49,089 nt of DNA from Oscillospiraceae bacterium. GTDB taxonomy: Bacteria; Bacillota; Clostridia; Oscillospirales; Ruminococcaceae. The stretch is taken from the NCBI GenBank assembly GCA_017465665.1, contig JAFTVU010000005.1:1-49089 (forward strand). Direction: 5' to 3'. The position numbers and the translations under genes are program-made. Numbering within the stretch: the first letter of the stretch is position 1; every line of letters begins with the position of its first letter. Below, in pieces: positions 1 through 7,975 of the stretch. The notes beneath the pieces were generated by a model. That model was not told the origin of the DNA and did no database searches. It saw only the letters and a program-made list of their open reading frames with translations.

Positions 1-125
1 CCTTCGGGCAGAAGGACAAGGCGGTCAGGCACACCATCAAAGCCGGGACTTACGAATTTGGGTGCAAGGCCTCCCATGTCCTTTACTGCCTTTGTGAGTT
101 TTCTCTCTATGTCTTTCTCTCTCAT
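1..125 (-). CDS. VRR-NUC domain nuclease, 5' part only
   Basis: Reading leftward from an ATG at 123-125, the frame stays open to the window edge and gives about 41 residues. They begin M-R-E-K-D-I-E-R-K-L and include F-V-S-P-G-F-D-G-V-P-D-R-L-V-L-L-P. The G-x-P-D-R-L block followed by a hydrophobic strand is the start of the VRR-NUC (PD-(D/E)XK-like) fold, small nucleases common in phage and prophage replication modules. A GGAGG lies just upstream of the ATG with short spacing. The catalytic E-x-K would lie outside the window. It points away from everything else here and probably marks the edge of a prophage or other mobile element. Confidence 0.75.
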   Translation of the reverse strand, partial: MREKDIERKLTKAVKDMGGLAPKFVSPGFDGVPDRLVLLPE

Positions 126-254
126 AAGCCCTCCATTTTTTCGAGTACAAGTGTCGGTACAAGTATCAAAAATTCCCTTACGTGTGCGTATATACGCATT
201 TCGCACACAAAAACAGCTTTTCTTTTATATTTTAGATACCTCATAAAAGAAATC

Positions 255-393
255 TTGTTCTTTTGTTCTGTAATGCTGTTATTCGCTTTCGTTATGCGAT
301 TTTTCGGTCGACACAAGCAAAAACAACAAGCGGTTTGTTTTTGTTCTTGTTCCGGAACAAATACAGTCGAATTTTCTTGTTCTTTTCTTGTTT
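255..393. repeat. Cluster of TTGTTC direct repeats
   Basis: TTGTTC occurs at 255-260, 263-268, 341-346, 347-352 and 377-382, with a near copy TTGTTT at 388-393. The density in a 140-base non-coding stretch next to a phage-type gene suggests an operator or promoter region. A possible extended -10 (TGCTAGAAT) follows the last copies near 394-403. What binds here is unknown. Confidence 0.45.
347..360. promoter_or_regulatory. 14-bp perfect palindrome, candidate operator
   Basis: TTGTTCCGGAACAA is its own reverse complement. It sits within the TTGTTC repeat cluster, with one arm being a repeat copy. A perfect palindrome of this size fits a dimeric repressor site. It differs from the Firmicute LexA box (GAAC-N4-GTTC), in which the half-sites are arranged the other way round. 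Confidence 0.4.
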
Positions 394-777
394 GTGCTAG
401 AATGTTATTAGAGCATTGAGGTGGTTTGTTATACAAAATGTTACAAACCCAAATGTAAGGACAGTTGATATTTCTACGGCGATAGCGACACCGAGAATAA
501 TATTGTCCTCTGCTCCGTCAGGGATATCTACTACAACCACATCTTCACCTATGACAAGAGAACCAAGATAGGAAACTAAATACTTGAATGATACATAAAC
601 TAAACATACACAAAGCTTACATGATAAGACGGTGCTTATAACCAGTGGAGCGGTAGTTAATAAACTCCGCACTATTGGGCTTTGGCGATGCAAGGCGGTG
701 TTTGATGCAGTCTTAATATACTTCTGGGTAGTTTTTTAACAAATAAAACAAAACGCTTTAAACATTTGCGGTGATCA

Positions 778-806
778 TTGCATTTGTGTAAGGATTATGA
801 TATAAT
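778..806 (+). promoter_or_regulatory. Sigma-A-type promoter of the histidine kinase gene
   Basis: TTGCAT at 778-783 and TATAAT at 801-806 are separated by exactly 17 bases, close to the sigma-70/sigma-A consensus. The start codon of the kinase gene follows about 80 bases downstream, leaving a leader of some 75 bases. Confidence 0.6.
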
Positions 807-887
807 TATAATGCACGACATATGTGACAGGCTACCGTTTAAGATAATTATATATGACACCAGATAATGACTGCAAAGGATAATGCC

Positions 888-2684
888 ATGAAAAAGATCG
901 GATATAACACTCTGACAGAGATCATACTGCTGATTACAGCAATTGTGGCACTTGTGATAGTCTGTATAAACAATCACAATTCACAGCCCGCTGTTTCGCT
1001 TGGAGCAAAGTTTGTGGGCGAATATAAGATTGGCGACAGCGACTGGCAGACGCTGACAAGTGAAAGTCATATTCCCGCTTTGAGCGGAGATGTAACTCTT
1101 AGAGGTCACTTTGAAGGTGTTGCACCCGACGGAGATAATATCGGCCCGCTTAAGGAAGGCTGGGTGATATTGTTCGTCCTTGACCACATTGGCGGAGAAA
1201 TGTATATCAGCGGAGAAAGTGTAAGAGTTTTTGATTCGGAAAATTCTCAAATCGGTTTTCATTCCTGTGGAGAGAACATTTCGGAATATGTTCTTTCGGG
1301 AAACGAGAATAACGGCGTCGAGATAGTTCTGCGAAATCCACACCGTTTCGGAAACGGTGATGCCATCGATAAGTTCCTTAATTCTATGACCGTATGTTCG
1401 TCTTATACCGAAAAAGCTCTTGTCACAAAGGGCGATTTTCAGCGAACTATAGGTTTCGTTGTGATAATACTGTCGTTGGTTATGAGCGGTATAGCACTTT
1501 TTTCTTCACTTCTTCATATTTCGTATAAAGAGATATTGTGGCGCACTGCTGGGGTGTTGTTCTTCGCAGGCGGGTATATCGTTATGTCATCTCCGTATAT
1601 ACGACTCTGGAGCAATCACACGTTGTTCAATACATATGCTCTGCAGCTGTGTGGTATCATGTATGCTTTATTCATTATGGGTATTATCATGAAGCTCGTC
1701 GGAGAGAGCCGGAAAAAGCTTTGCAGTACTGTCCTGGCACTTTGTGGAGTGGCGGTGTGCATCATACTTATCCTTTCTCTGTGCGGGGTGATACTTCCTT
1801 ATGATGTCAGTGCATATTCTTCAGTATTTATTGCGATAACAGCGATCATAATGCTTGTGTGCTGCATTATGGAACTGGTTTCAGACACCGCTCTGCGAAA
1901 GATCATCGTCATAGGAGCTATATTGGTGCTTGTAGCATTGGTAGTTGATATTGTAGCAATGGCAACGGGATTATGGACAAACGGAATGTCTTCTCTGGCA
2001 GCGTTCGGGCTTGTATTTGTAATTGCTCTTATATACGCACTGTGCTATATACCGAAAAGCATTCTCAGAGAAACCGAGCTGAAAGATCAGCTTCAGGACA
2101 GCAGGATAGCAATAATGCTTTCGCAGATACAGCCGCATTTTCTTTACAATGTGCTGAATACGATACATTATCTGTGTGCAAAGGATTCGCGAACCGCACA
2201 GCAGGCGATATGTGATTTTTCGGATTATCTGCGTGTGAATCTTGATTCGCTGCAGAGAAAGACTCCTGTTCCGTTTACAACAGAGCTGAAGCACGTTCAG
2301 ACATATCTGACGCTTGAAAAAATGCGATTTGATGATATACTTGAGATAGAATATGATATTCAGGCAGAGGATTTTTCGTTGCCGTCGCTGACGATACAGC
2401 CTCTGGCCGAAAATGCCGTAAAGCATGGCATATGTCAGAACAGCAGCGGAGGCACAGTGCGTATCTCCACACGCGAAACAAAAAACAGCTTTGAGATAAT
2501 CGTATCTGATAATGGTACGGGGTTTGATATATCGGAGAACAAGAACGACGGAAAATCACATATCGGCATACAGAATGTGCGTGACCGTATAGAGAGGATA
2601 AGTGGCGGAACACTTATGATAGAAAGCGAGATAGGCAAGGGTACTACTGCAGTGGTGCGCATACCCAAGCATAAATCAGATTGA
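888..2684 (+). CDS. Membrane sensor histidine kinase, LytS-type
   Basis: About 598 residues. I chose the ATG at 888 (residues M-K-K-I-G-Y-N) because AAAGGA lies 7 bases upstream; an in-frame ATG at 867 has no such site. Order of parts: a membrane helix at about 8-28, an extracytoplasmic beta-rich sensor to about 190, then seven or so hydrophobic helices to about 390, as in 7TM-DISM receptors. A His_kinase domain follows with Q-I-Q-P-H-F-L-Y-N (phospho-acceptor His), then an HATPase with N-A-V-K-H-G, D-N-G-x-G and H-I-G-I-Q-N-V. It should autophosphorylate on receiving an envelope signal and pass phosphate to a response regulator. None lies directly beside it; candidates are the SARP-type regulator at 7134-7940 and the partial regulator at 48970. 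It ends at a terminator shared with the convergent lipoprotein gene. Confidence 0.9.
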   Translation: MKKIGYNTLTEIILLITAIVALVIVCINNHNSQPAVSLGAKFVGEYKIGDSDWQTLTSESHIPALSGDVTLRGHFEGVAPDGDNIGPLKEGWVILFVLDHIGGEMYISGESVRVFDSENSQIGFHSCGENISEYVLSGNENNGVEIVLRNPHRFGNGDAIDKFLNSMTVCSSYTEKALVTKGDFQRTIGFVVIILSLVMSGIALFSSLLHISYKEILWRTAGVLFFAGGYIVMSSPYIRLWSNHTLFNTYALQLCGIMYALFIMGIIMKLVGESRKKLCSTVLALCGVAVCIILILSLCGVILPYDVSAYSSVFIAITAIIMLVCCIMELVSDTALRKIIVIGAILVLVALVVDIVAMATGLWTNGMSSLAAFGLVFVIALIYALCYIPKSILRETELKDQLQDSRIAIMLSQIQPHFLYNVLNTIHYLCAKDSRTAQQAICDFSDYLRVNLDSLQRKTPVPFTTELKHVQTYLTLEKMRFDDILEIEYDIQAEDFSLPSLTIQPLAENAVKHGICQNSSGGTVRISTRETKNSFEIIVSDNGTGFDISENKNDGKSHIGIQNVRDRIERISGGTLMIESEIGKGTTAVVRIPKHKSD

Positions 2685-2697
2685 ATGAGTAAACATG

Positions 2698-2728
2698 AAA
2701 AGACCTCCGAAGTTAACGGAGGTCTTTA
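2698..2728. terminator. Bidirectional terminator between convergent genes
   Basis: AAGACCTCCG at 2700-2709 pairs with CGGAGGTCTT at 2717-2726 around a 7-base loop, flanked by A-rich and T-rich ends. It lies between the kinase stop (2684) and the stop of the leftward lipoprotein gene (2731) and can serve both. Confidence 0.85.
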
Positions 2729-2730
2729 TG

Positions 2731-3774
2731 TTATTCGCTTGCTTTATACTGGTTTTCAGCATATATGGTTATGTCGTTTTCGCCGTTCTCCAGCCATTGT
2801 ACAGGCTCGGTAAGCTCTTTGTCATAGCTGAACTGTACCAGTCCCTCATCTGTCCTGGCAAACAGATTTATGTCGCGTGCGACGGAGAATGTGCAGAAAT
2901 GCCCGTTGATGTCACCCTCATTGATAGCAAAGGTCGTCTGGCAGAGATCGTCACCTGTAAATACTCTGTCATAAGCAGCGGTTTCTATGATGCTTCCGCT
3001 GTTATACTTGACCTCAAGCTCGGTAATGCTGAAAGGCTCTCCGTCAATATCAAGTTCATTTATGACCATCCTTGTGATAGTTTTATTTTCGGGCTCAATA
3101 TAGAATATCTTTTCAGTATTTATACCTTGCTCTTCCAAAACGTGTCCGGCAGTAAGGATATACTCTCCGTTTTCCTGAGTGAGATCAACAATAAAATCAC
3201 CATTGGCAAAAAACAGATCAAAATAATCGTCAATGATGCGATCACGTTCCTGTATAGGAAGTATGGTAAGCGCACCGGCACCATAGCTATCAGTTGCGCA
3301 AGCAAAGATCTGGGTGCACAGCTCGTATGAGTTCATATCTCCGTATCCTGAAACACGGCTTGCTGCAGGCTCTCCCATAAATTCCGAGATGACTATTTCG
3401 ATTTCGGTGTAATCGCCTGTTTCGGTTGATGTGATCCTGCCTGTGTAGGTTACGTCATTGTAATTTGCGCAAAGAGCGGTGATGGTGTTTGCCTCCAGAA
3501 CACGATCACAGAACTCAGCTGTGGCATTACCTGTTTCGGGAAGCCACAAGTCTTCTTCGGTTTCTGTCTGTGACTCTTGTGATTCGATTATCCGTTCGGA
3601 ATCCTGAGCAGGAGTTGAATCAGTACTCTCAGTAGCGTTGGTCGTAGCCCCAACGGTTATATTTGCTGACTGATTGTCGGAGATATTGCTGTCGCTGTTG
3701 TTTTCCTGTGTTGCACAAGCTGATGCTAAAAGCATAACAGCCAGTGCTGCAATAGTTGTAATTGTTTTTTTCAT
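2731..3774 (-). CDS. Predicted lipoprotein of unknown function
   Basis: About 347 residues from the ATG at 3774; ATGs at 3783 and 3786 lie too close to the AAGGA (3786-3790) to be used. The start is one base past the SpoIIE stop, so translation is probably coupled. M-K-K-T-I-T-T-I followed by a hydrophobic stretch and L-A-S-A-C (Cys 20) is a lipoprotein signal, although the residue at -3 is Ala rather than the usual Leu. An acidic Ser/Thr/Asn-rich linker runs to about residue 75, followed by a mainly beta-strand region. I do not recognise the family. Cotranscription with the phosphatase suggests an extracytoplasmic partner of its sensor domain. The rightward open frames across it are shadows. 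Confidence 0.75.
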   Translation of the reverse strand: MKKTITTIAALAVMLLASACATQENNSDSNISDNQSANITVGATTNATESTDSTPAQDSERIIESQESQTETEEDLWLPETGNATAEFCDRVLEANTITALCANYNDVTYTGRITSTETGDYTEIEIVISEFMGEPAASRVSGYGDMNSYELCTQIFACATDSYGAGALTILPIQERDRIIDDYFDLFFANGDFIVDLTQENGEYILTAGHVLEEQGINTEKIFYIEPENKTITRMVINELDIDGEPFSITELEVKYNSGSIIETAAYDRVFTGDDLCQTTFAINEGDINGHFCTFSVARDINLFARTDEGLVQFSYDKELTEPVQWLENGENDITIYAENQYKASE

Positions 3775-3775
3775 G

Positions 3776-6586
3776 TTATTCATCATCCTTAATCTCGATT
3801 ATTATTCTTGTGATATTGTATCCATCTTCATAGCAGTAATCAACGCTCTTTGCCATTTTCTTCACCATGAATATACCAAGGCCGCCAATACCGCGTTCTT
3901 CAATGCCAGCTGTAACATCGGGCTCCTTTGCGTCAAGCGGATCGAATTGCTTACCGTTGTCCCAGAAGGTGATAGCAAATTCCGTCCTGTGGTTTTCAAC
4001 TGCAATCTCGGCAAGATCTGCTCCGCTATATTTAACGATATTGGAGTACAGCTCGTCTACTGCAATGTTCACCTTGCCGACAATAGGAGGGGGAATATCG
4101 AAATTTTCCATCTGCTTGTTAATATGCTCAAGCACAGCTTCAACGGAGCTCTTGTCGGGAATTATTGTAATGCTGCCGCCGTTGATCAGATGTCCTATCT
4201 TCAGCGAAAGCATTGTGATATCATCAAACTGAGGCGCCTCGCCTACGAACTCGTCTACAGCCATCTTTACGCTCCGACATATTTCTTCGCAGCTTTTGTC
4301 TTTGACCATATTAAGCGTTTCAAGAAGTCTGTCGTCACCGAAAAGCTCTTTTTGTGCATCGGTTGCTTCCGTAACACCATCCGTATAAAGGAACAGCTGA
4401 TCTCCAGGCATAAGCTGTAGCTCGATTTTGCGATAGTTTATTCCCTCCATACCTGCAAGCATCAGATTTTTCTTTGTACGGAGATATTCAAATTCGCATT
4501 TGGCTCTTTTAATGAGCGGAGGATTGTGACCTGCATTGGCTATATTGACCATTCCAGTGCTGAGGTCGATAAAACCCAGCCATGCAGTTACAAACATACC
4601 TGCTTCGTTTCCCGTGCAAAGTTTTTCGTTTGCCTGTGTGAATACCTCTTCAACGCTCATTCCCGTTTCGGCAAGGCTCTTTATGAGAGTCTTTGCTCTC
4701 ATCATGAACATGGCGGCGGGGATTCCCTTTCCCGAAACATCTGCCATTAATATAGCAAAGGTATGACTGTCTATCTGGTAGAAATCGTAGAAATCTCCGC
4801 CTACTTCTTTTGCTGTGAACATATCCGCGTAGATGTCAAAGTCCTTGCGGCTTATGTAGGGATTAACAGATGGCAGAGCAGAGTGTTGGATAGACTTTGC
4901 AAATTCAAGTTCTTTGTCTATTCTTGCAGCAGCCTCTGAGATATAGCGTTTAAGGGTATGCACTGTGCTGTTTATATCATCTGAGAGCGATGCAAATTCC
5001 TGATTGGAGCGCACATCAACGATAACATTCAGATTTCCGCTTGCTATCTGCGCAAGAGAGGAGTTGATCTTGCGGATGTTTTCAACGATCATTGACTTAA
5101 TAAGGAAGTAAAGTCTGCCGAAAAGGATCGCAAATACAAGTATCTGCATAAAGCCGGATACATAAATATATACCTCTCGTGCAAAATGAGCTTCTTCTAT
5201 CGGCAGGAAAGCAATGACGTAATATCCTTCTGTCACATAGAACATACAGTAGCTGTCCGCACCGAACACGTTGGCTGTAAAGCGCTCTCCCGCAACGACA
5301 TCGGTACGTCTCTGGTCGAGAGACAGAGTGTTGTTTGCAGTGGTTCGGTCGCTGATTATATTCCATGCCGCATCGCAGATGATTATGCCGCCTTCCTTAC
5401 CTACATGACGGTTCTTTGCCGCATCAAGCACCTGCTCCGCAATATCGCCCTGAAACATTTCCGCATTGAAGCCTACCTGTATGAATCCGCCCTCATCAAG
5501 CGTGATTCCCGCATATTTGATGCGTTCCTCATCGTTCAGAGATACTTCGCGATAATCCTGTACATATACCTTTGCGCCTTCGAGAAGCACAAGGAATTCG
5601 GCTGACTGTTCTCCGTCCTTCATGTTGTAGCCTATGTAATTCTCTGTGGTGCTGTTGATGATAGTTCCGTTTTGATCTACTATATTGATATCGGTTGCAT
5701 TATACTTTTCTGCCAATGTTTTGATATCTGTATACTCGGTTGCATAGTCAATTGCGATCATTTCAGCCTTAGCGATCAGACTTTTGTCCGAGGCGTCCTT
5801 TATATCTGCCATAACGTCCTCTATATTCAGGCGAAGCAAGGTATCGTTCTCGTTATCAGATATTTTTGTCTGGAGGAACACAGTGAAAAGATTACCCACG
5901 ATAAACGCAACTATCAGGCAAATAAGAAGCCAGAACTGCACAGCCTGTGAGATATGCTTCTGTTCGTGCGGGCGGTTGAATTTTTCTTTGCTGATAAGCG
6001 ATACAGCAAGCAATGCAAGTGCAACGGAGATGCTGTTCAGCAGTATCATAGGAACCGCACAGTCCTGTACAACGGAAAATGCGAAGTTAAGGTCATACAT
6101 ATTTGTCAGGAACAGCATGAGCATATGGATTATCTCCATTATGCCTGCAACCGCAAATCCGTATACCCAGAACGGCTTTTTGTCGTCGAACATATATTTT
6201 CTGAGTATTGCAGAGAACAAGCCTGCAAGCACGGTTGCGATCGAACAAGCTATTCGTGTATATTCGCTGGCGCCCCAGAATGTAGCAAACCAACGTTCCA
6301 GACCGCCTATGATACCGGCAATTATACCTGCCGGCGCACCAAAGACTATACCTGCGCAAAGCGGTGCAGAATCACGCACGTTCATTACGGCAGTACCGGT
6401 ATTAACGCCGAATTCTGTTGATATCACAGCTATGCCGCCGAATATGATTCCTATAATTATCTGACGGGTCATGAATTTAAGCTTGCCAAAAGAAGTTTTC
6501 TTTTCGCACAGATACACTATAACAGTGGTCAAAACAGGCATCAGTGCGGTAGCAGCCAGCTGAAGTATTGTTGTAAGTCCAAGCAT
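3776..6586 (-). CDS. SpoIIE-type phosphatase sensor fused to an RsbW-like ATPase domain
   Basis: 936 residues; SD GGAAAGG lies 7 bases before the ATG. Order: a 5TM LytS-type membrane receptor (1-200, with N-V-R-D-S-A-P at 69-75 and G-x-x-x-G helices); a membrane helix at 217-239; an extracytoplasmic Cache-like sensor to about 470; a second helix at 475-497; HAMP at about 500-555; and a PP2C/SpoIIE phosphatase at 580-797. The metal ligands are visible in G-G-D-F-Y-D (598), A-D-V-S-G-K-G (616), T-D-G-V-T-E-A (736) and F-D-D-I-T (788-789). The C-terminus (805-936) is an HATPase_c_2 anti-sigma-kinase domain with D-E-L-Y-S-N-I-V-K-Y (N box) and D-N-G-K-Q-F-D. Phosphatase and kinase arms in one chain could both act on the STAS protein encoded divergently at 6695, setting its phosphorylation state in response to an external signal. 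Confidence 0.92.
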   Translation of the reverse strand: MLGLTTILQLAATALMPVLTTVIVYLCEKKTSFGKLKFMTRQIIIGIIFGGIAVISTEFGVNTGTAVMNVRDSAPLCAGIVFGAPAGIIAGIIGGLERWFATFWGASEYTRIACSIATVLAGLFSAILRKYMFDDKKPFWVYGFAVAGIMEIIHMLMLFLTNMYDLNFAFSVVQDCAVPMILLNSISVALALLAVSLISKEKFNRPHEQKHISQAVQFWLLICLIVAFIVGNLFTVFLQTKISDNENDTLLRLNIEDVMADIKDASDKSLIAKAEMIAIDYATEYTDIKTLAEKYNATDINIVDQNGTIINSTTENYIGYNMKDGEQSAEFLVLLEGAKVYVQDYREVSLNDEERIKYAGITLDEGGFIQVGFNAEMFQGDIAEQVLDAAKNRHVGKEGGIIICDAAWNIISDRTTANNTLSLDQRRTDVVAGERFTANVFGADSYCMFYVTEGYYVIAFLPIEEAHFAREVYIYVSGFMQILVFAILFGRLYFLIKSMIVENIRKINSSLAQIASGNLNVIVDVRSNQEFASLSDDINSTVHTLKRYISEAAARIDKELEFAKSIQHSALPSVNPYISRKDFDIYADMFTAKEVGGDFYDFYQIDSHTFAILMADVSGKGIPAAMFMMRAKTLIKSLAETGMSVEEVFTQANEKLCTGNEAGMFVTAWLGFIDLSTGMVNIANAGHNPPLIKRAKCEFEYLRTKKNLMLAGMEGINYRKIELQLMPGDQLFLYTDGVTEATDAQKELFGDDRLLETLNMVKDKSCEEICRSVKMAVDEFVGEAPQFDDITMLSLKIGHLINGGSITIIPDKSSVEAVLEHINKQMENFDIPPPIVGKVNIAVDELYSNIVKYSGADLAEIAVENHRTEFAITFWDNGKQFDPLDAKEPDVTAGIEERGIGGLGIFMVKKMAKSVDYCYEDGYNITRIIIEIKDDE

Positions 6587-6609
6587 GGGATCGCCTTTCC
6601 TAAATAAGT

Positions 6610-6655
6610 ATTATCGTTATTTGTCATTATGTTGTCATAGTGCGCATGTTAAAAT
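6610..6655. promoter_or_regulatory. Divergent promoters with 11-bp-phased TTGTCA repeats
   Basis: TTGTCA occurs at 6621-6626 and 6632-6637, exactly 11 bp apart, within a 22-base block (6619-6640) that recurs with 21/22 identity at 28645-28666. Rightward, an extended -10 TGTTAAAAT (TAAAAT at 6650-6655) starts 13 bases after the second repeat, with no good -35, as in activator-dependent promoters; it would transcribe the STAS gene. Leftward, ATGACA (6633-6638), 17 bases and GATAAT (6610-6615) form a promoter for the SpoIIE gene whose -35 and spacer overlap the repeats. A single regulator could therefore affect both directions. Confidence 0.6.
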
Positions 6656-6694
6656 GCTTTTACCAAGGAATATATCCTAAAAGGAGGACATAAT

Positions 6695-6991
6695 ATGACA
6701 ATAGATAAGAAGATTGAAAATGACGTGCTTACACTGCATGTCAGAGGCAGAGTAGATTCTTCTAATTCTGAACAACTCGAAGCCGCTGTTAACGAGAGTA
6801 TATGCGGTATAAAGGAGTTTATCTGGGACATGGAAGGTCTGGAGTTCATTTCTTCTGCGGGTCTCAGAGTCATCATCAACGCTCAGAAGACCATGAATTC
6901 TCAGGGAAAAATGAAGTTCATCAATGTAAACCGTCTTATTATGGAGGTTTTTGATATTACCGGACTTATAGATATATTCACTATCGAATAA
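6695..6991 (+). CDS. STAS-domain anti-sigma factor antagonist
   Basis: 98 residues, a whole single-domain STAS protein of the SpoIIAA/RsbV type. The motif E-F-I-S-S-A-G-L-R-V-I aligns with D-S-S-G-L in SpoIIAA and places the phospho-acceptor at Ser 54. An AGGAGG lies 7 bases before the ATG. In this family the unphosphorylated form binds an RsbW-like kinase and frees its partner; phosphorylation ends this. The divergent SpoIIE-RsbW fusion (3776-6586) has both activities needed to control it. No sigma factor gene is in the window, so the final output is unknown; the RsbW-like tail of the MATE protein at 7976-9724 is another possible partner. Confidence 0.92.
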   Translation: MTIDKKIENDVLTLHVRGRVDSSNSEQLEAAVNESICGIKEFIWDMEGLEFISSAGLRVIINAQKTMNSQGKMKFINVNRLIMEVFDITGLIDIFTIE

Positions 6992-7013
6992 ACCGACTGA
7001 ACTTATAAACACC

Positions 7014-7046
7014 AAGCCATTCTGCTCATCACGGAATGGCTTTTTT
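7014..7046 (+). terminator. Rho-independent terminator after the STAS gene
   Basis: AAGCCATTC (7014-7022) pairs with GAATGGCTT (7034-7042), followed by a run of T to 7046. The stem is nearly symmetric and could also weakly end leftward transcription from the response-regulator operon. Confidence 0.85.
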
Positions 7047-7061
7047 ATATTCAGATGATAT

Positions 7062-7118
7062 TTAAATAATGCTGTCCTCTTTGAAAAGCTTCATCAATGA
7101 TCTTTCATTGTTGTCCAT
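7062..7118 (-). CDS. Possible 18-residue peptide downstream of the response regulator
   Basis: A short leftward frame reads M-D-N-N-E-R-S-L-M-K-L-F-K-E-D-S-I-I and stops. GGAGAG lies 6 bases before its ATG and overlaps the end region of the regulator gene, so it would be the last gene of the operon. It has no signal peptide. The only support is a good ribosome site and position in an otherwise empty gap; it may be chance. Confidence 0.25.
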   Translation of the reverse strand: MDNNERSLMKLFKEDSII

Positions 7119-7133
7119 AATGCTCTCTCCATA

Positions 7134-7940
7134 TTATTTTTTTCCGTTTGCCAACCTGTAAAGATAGCCGTTCATATATTCTGCCCACGAGTATTGAGCC
7201 ATAAATTCTCCTGTATAGGCGCTGAGTGCGTGGGGCTCCTGATTGACAGCACGGTAGTAGTCGCAGTCAATGAATTCGGTATTAACAGAAATGCTGTTAT
7301 ATGCCTTGGTGATGATGTGCTCGGCATTGATCTGCTTGAGTGTTTTCATCATTGAAGATATTATCTTCTGCAGATACATCTGGTGACGCAGATCATATTC
7401 TTCATTTTCAAATATTCTTGCTGCTATTTCCTTTATAGTGCTGGAAGCACCCTGGCGATAGACAAGATAAGCAAACACCTCTTTTGCTTTTGCACGTTCA
7501 AACCTCAGTATATCTCCGTCGGGGAGATATGCTTCAAAGTTTCCGAAGCATTTTATGCTCAAAGTGACATGATTGCTGTCGTTTACAGGATATCTCAGAT
7601 CAGCAAGCTCCTGAGCCACCTTTTCTGCTGTAACAGGCTTCATGATATATCCGCTTGCGTGCAGATCCATGGCATTTCCCGTGTAGTCATCGTAGCCTGT
7701 GACAAATATTATATTAAGGTGAGGATTATGCTTTTTAAGACGTTCGGCGATTTCCACACCTGTGATACCATTCATTTTGATGTCAAGGAAAGCAATATCA
7801 CAGTGATGCTTTTCGGCATATCTGATAAGCTCGTCGCTTTTGCGGAAGCTTCTGATCTCTGCTTCGGGGCAACTCTGACGTATTGCGCTTACAAGCGCTT
7901 CAAGCGCCAGTTTTTCGTCATCTATCGCAAGTATCTTCAT
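7134..7940 (-). CDS. Response regulator with SARP-type DNA-binding and BTAD domains
   Basis: 268 residues; AGGAG lies 10 bases before the ATG. Residues 1-120 are a receiver domain with D8/D9, phospho-acceptor Asp 53 in F-L-D-I-K-M and a conserved Lys in I-M-K-P-V-T. Residues about 127-200 are an OmpR-like winged helix in SARP arrangement (C-F-G-N-F-E, then R-A-K-A-K-E-V-F-A-Y-L-V). The tail is a bacterial transcriptional activator domain ending I-D-C-D-Y-Y and Y-T-G-E-F-M-A-Q-Y-S-W-A-E. SARP proteins bind direct repeats with an 11-bp period next to the -10 element, and such repeats occur upstream of its own operon, the SpoIIE/STAS genes and the CIS. It is third in an operon after an APH-fold kinase and the MATE fusion; its kinase may be that at 888-2684. 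Confidence 0.88.
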   Translation of the reverse strand: MKILAIDDEKLALEALVSAIRQSCPEAEIRSFRKSDELIRYAEKHHCDIAFLDIKMNGITGVEIAERLKKHNPHLNIIFVTGYDDYTGNAMDLHASGYIMKPVTAEKVAQELADLRYPVNDSNHVTLSIKCFGNFEAYLPDGDILRFERAKAKEVFAYLVYRQGASSTIKEIAARIFENEEYDLRHQMYLQKIISSMMKTLKQINAEHIITKAYNSISVNTEFIDCDYYRAVNQEPHALSAYTGEFMAQYSWAEYMNGYLYRLANGKK

Positions 7941-7975
7941 AGCCGTTTCACTCCTTTCGGAATAGGATATCTTTT

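Larger units (their letters stand above)
126..777. other. Non-coding or decayed stretch beside the prophage edge
   Basis: I see no convincing gene between the VRR-NUC start and the histidine kinase promoter. Two leftward open frames (about 122-436 and 397-693) lack good ribosome sites and resemble no family I know. The first ends in an ATGA overlap with the VRR-NUC start, so a short phage protein cannot be excluded. The left half is rich in repeats (separate entries). The stretch may be the control region of a mobile element plus remnants. Confidence 0.5.

Noticed and set aside
347-360. LexA/SOS box reading of the palindrome
   Set aside because: The Firmicute LexA site has GAAC on the left and GTTC on the right; here the order is reversed, so it does not fit.
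255-393. CRISPR array reading of the TTGTTC repeats
   Set aside because: The units are 6 bases, irregularly spaced and without unique spacers of constant length; no cas genes are present.
397-693. A 98-codon leftward open frame beside the prophage edge
   Set aside because: It has hydrophobic stretches but no ribosome site and no family resemblance; kept as part of the unassigned stretch.
3674-4420. A 248-codon rightward open frame across the lipoprotein and SpoIIE genes
   Set aside because: It runs antisense through the junction of two supported genes, and the catalytic motifs of SpoIIE are on the other strand.
6619-6640. LytTR operator reading of the TTGTCA repeats
   Set aside because: LytTR sites have a different 9-base consensus and wider spacing; the 11-bp period fits SARP-type binding better.
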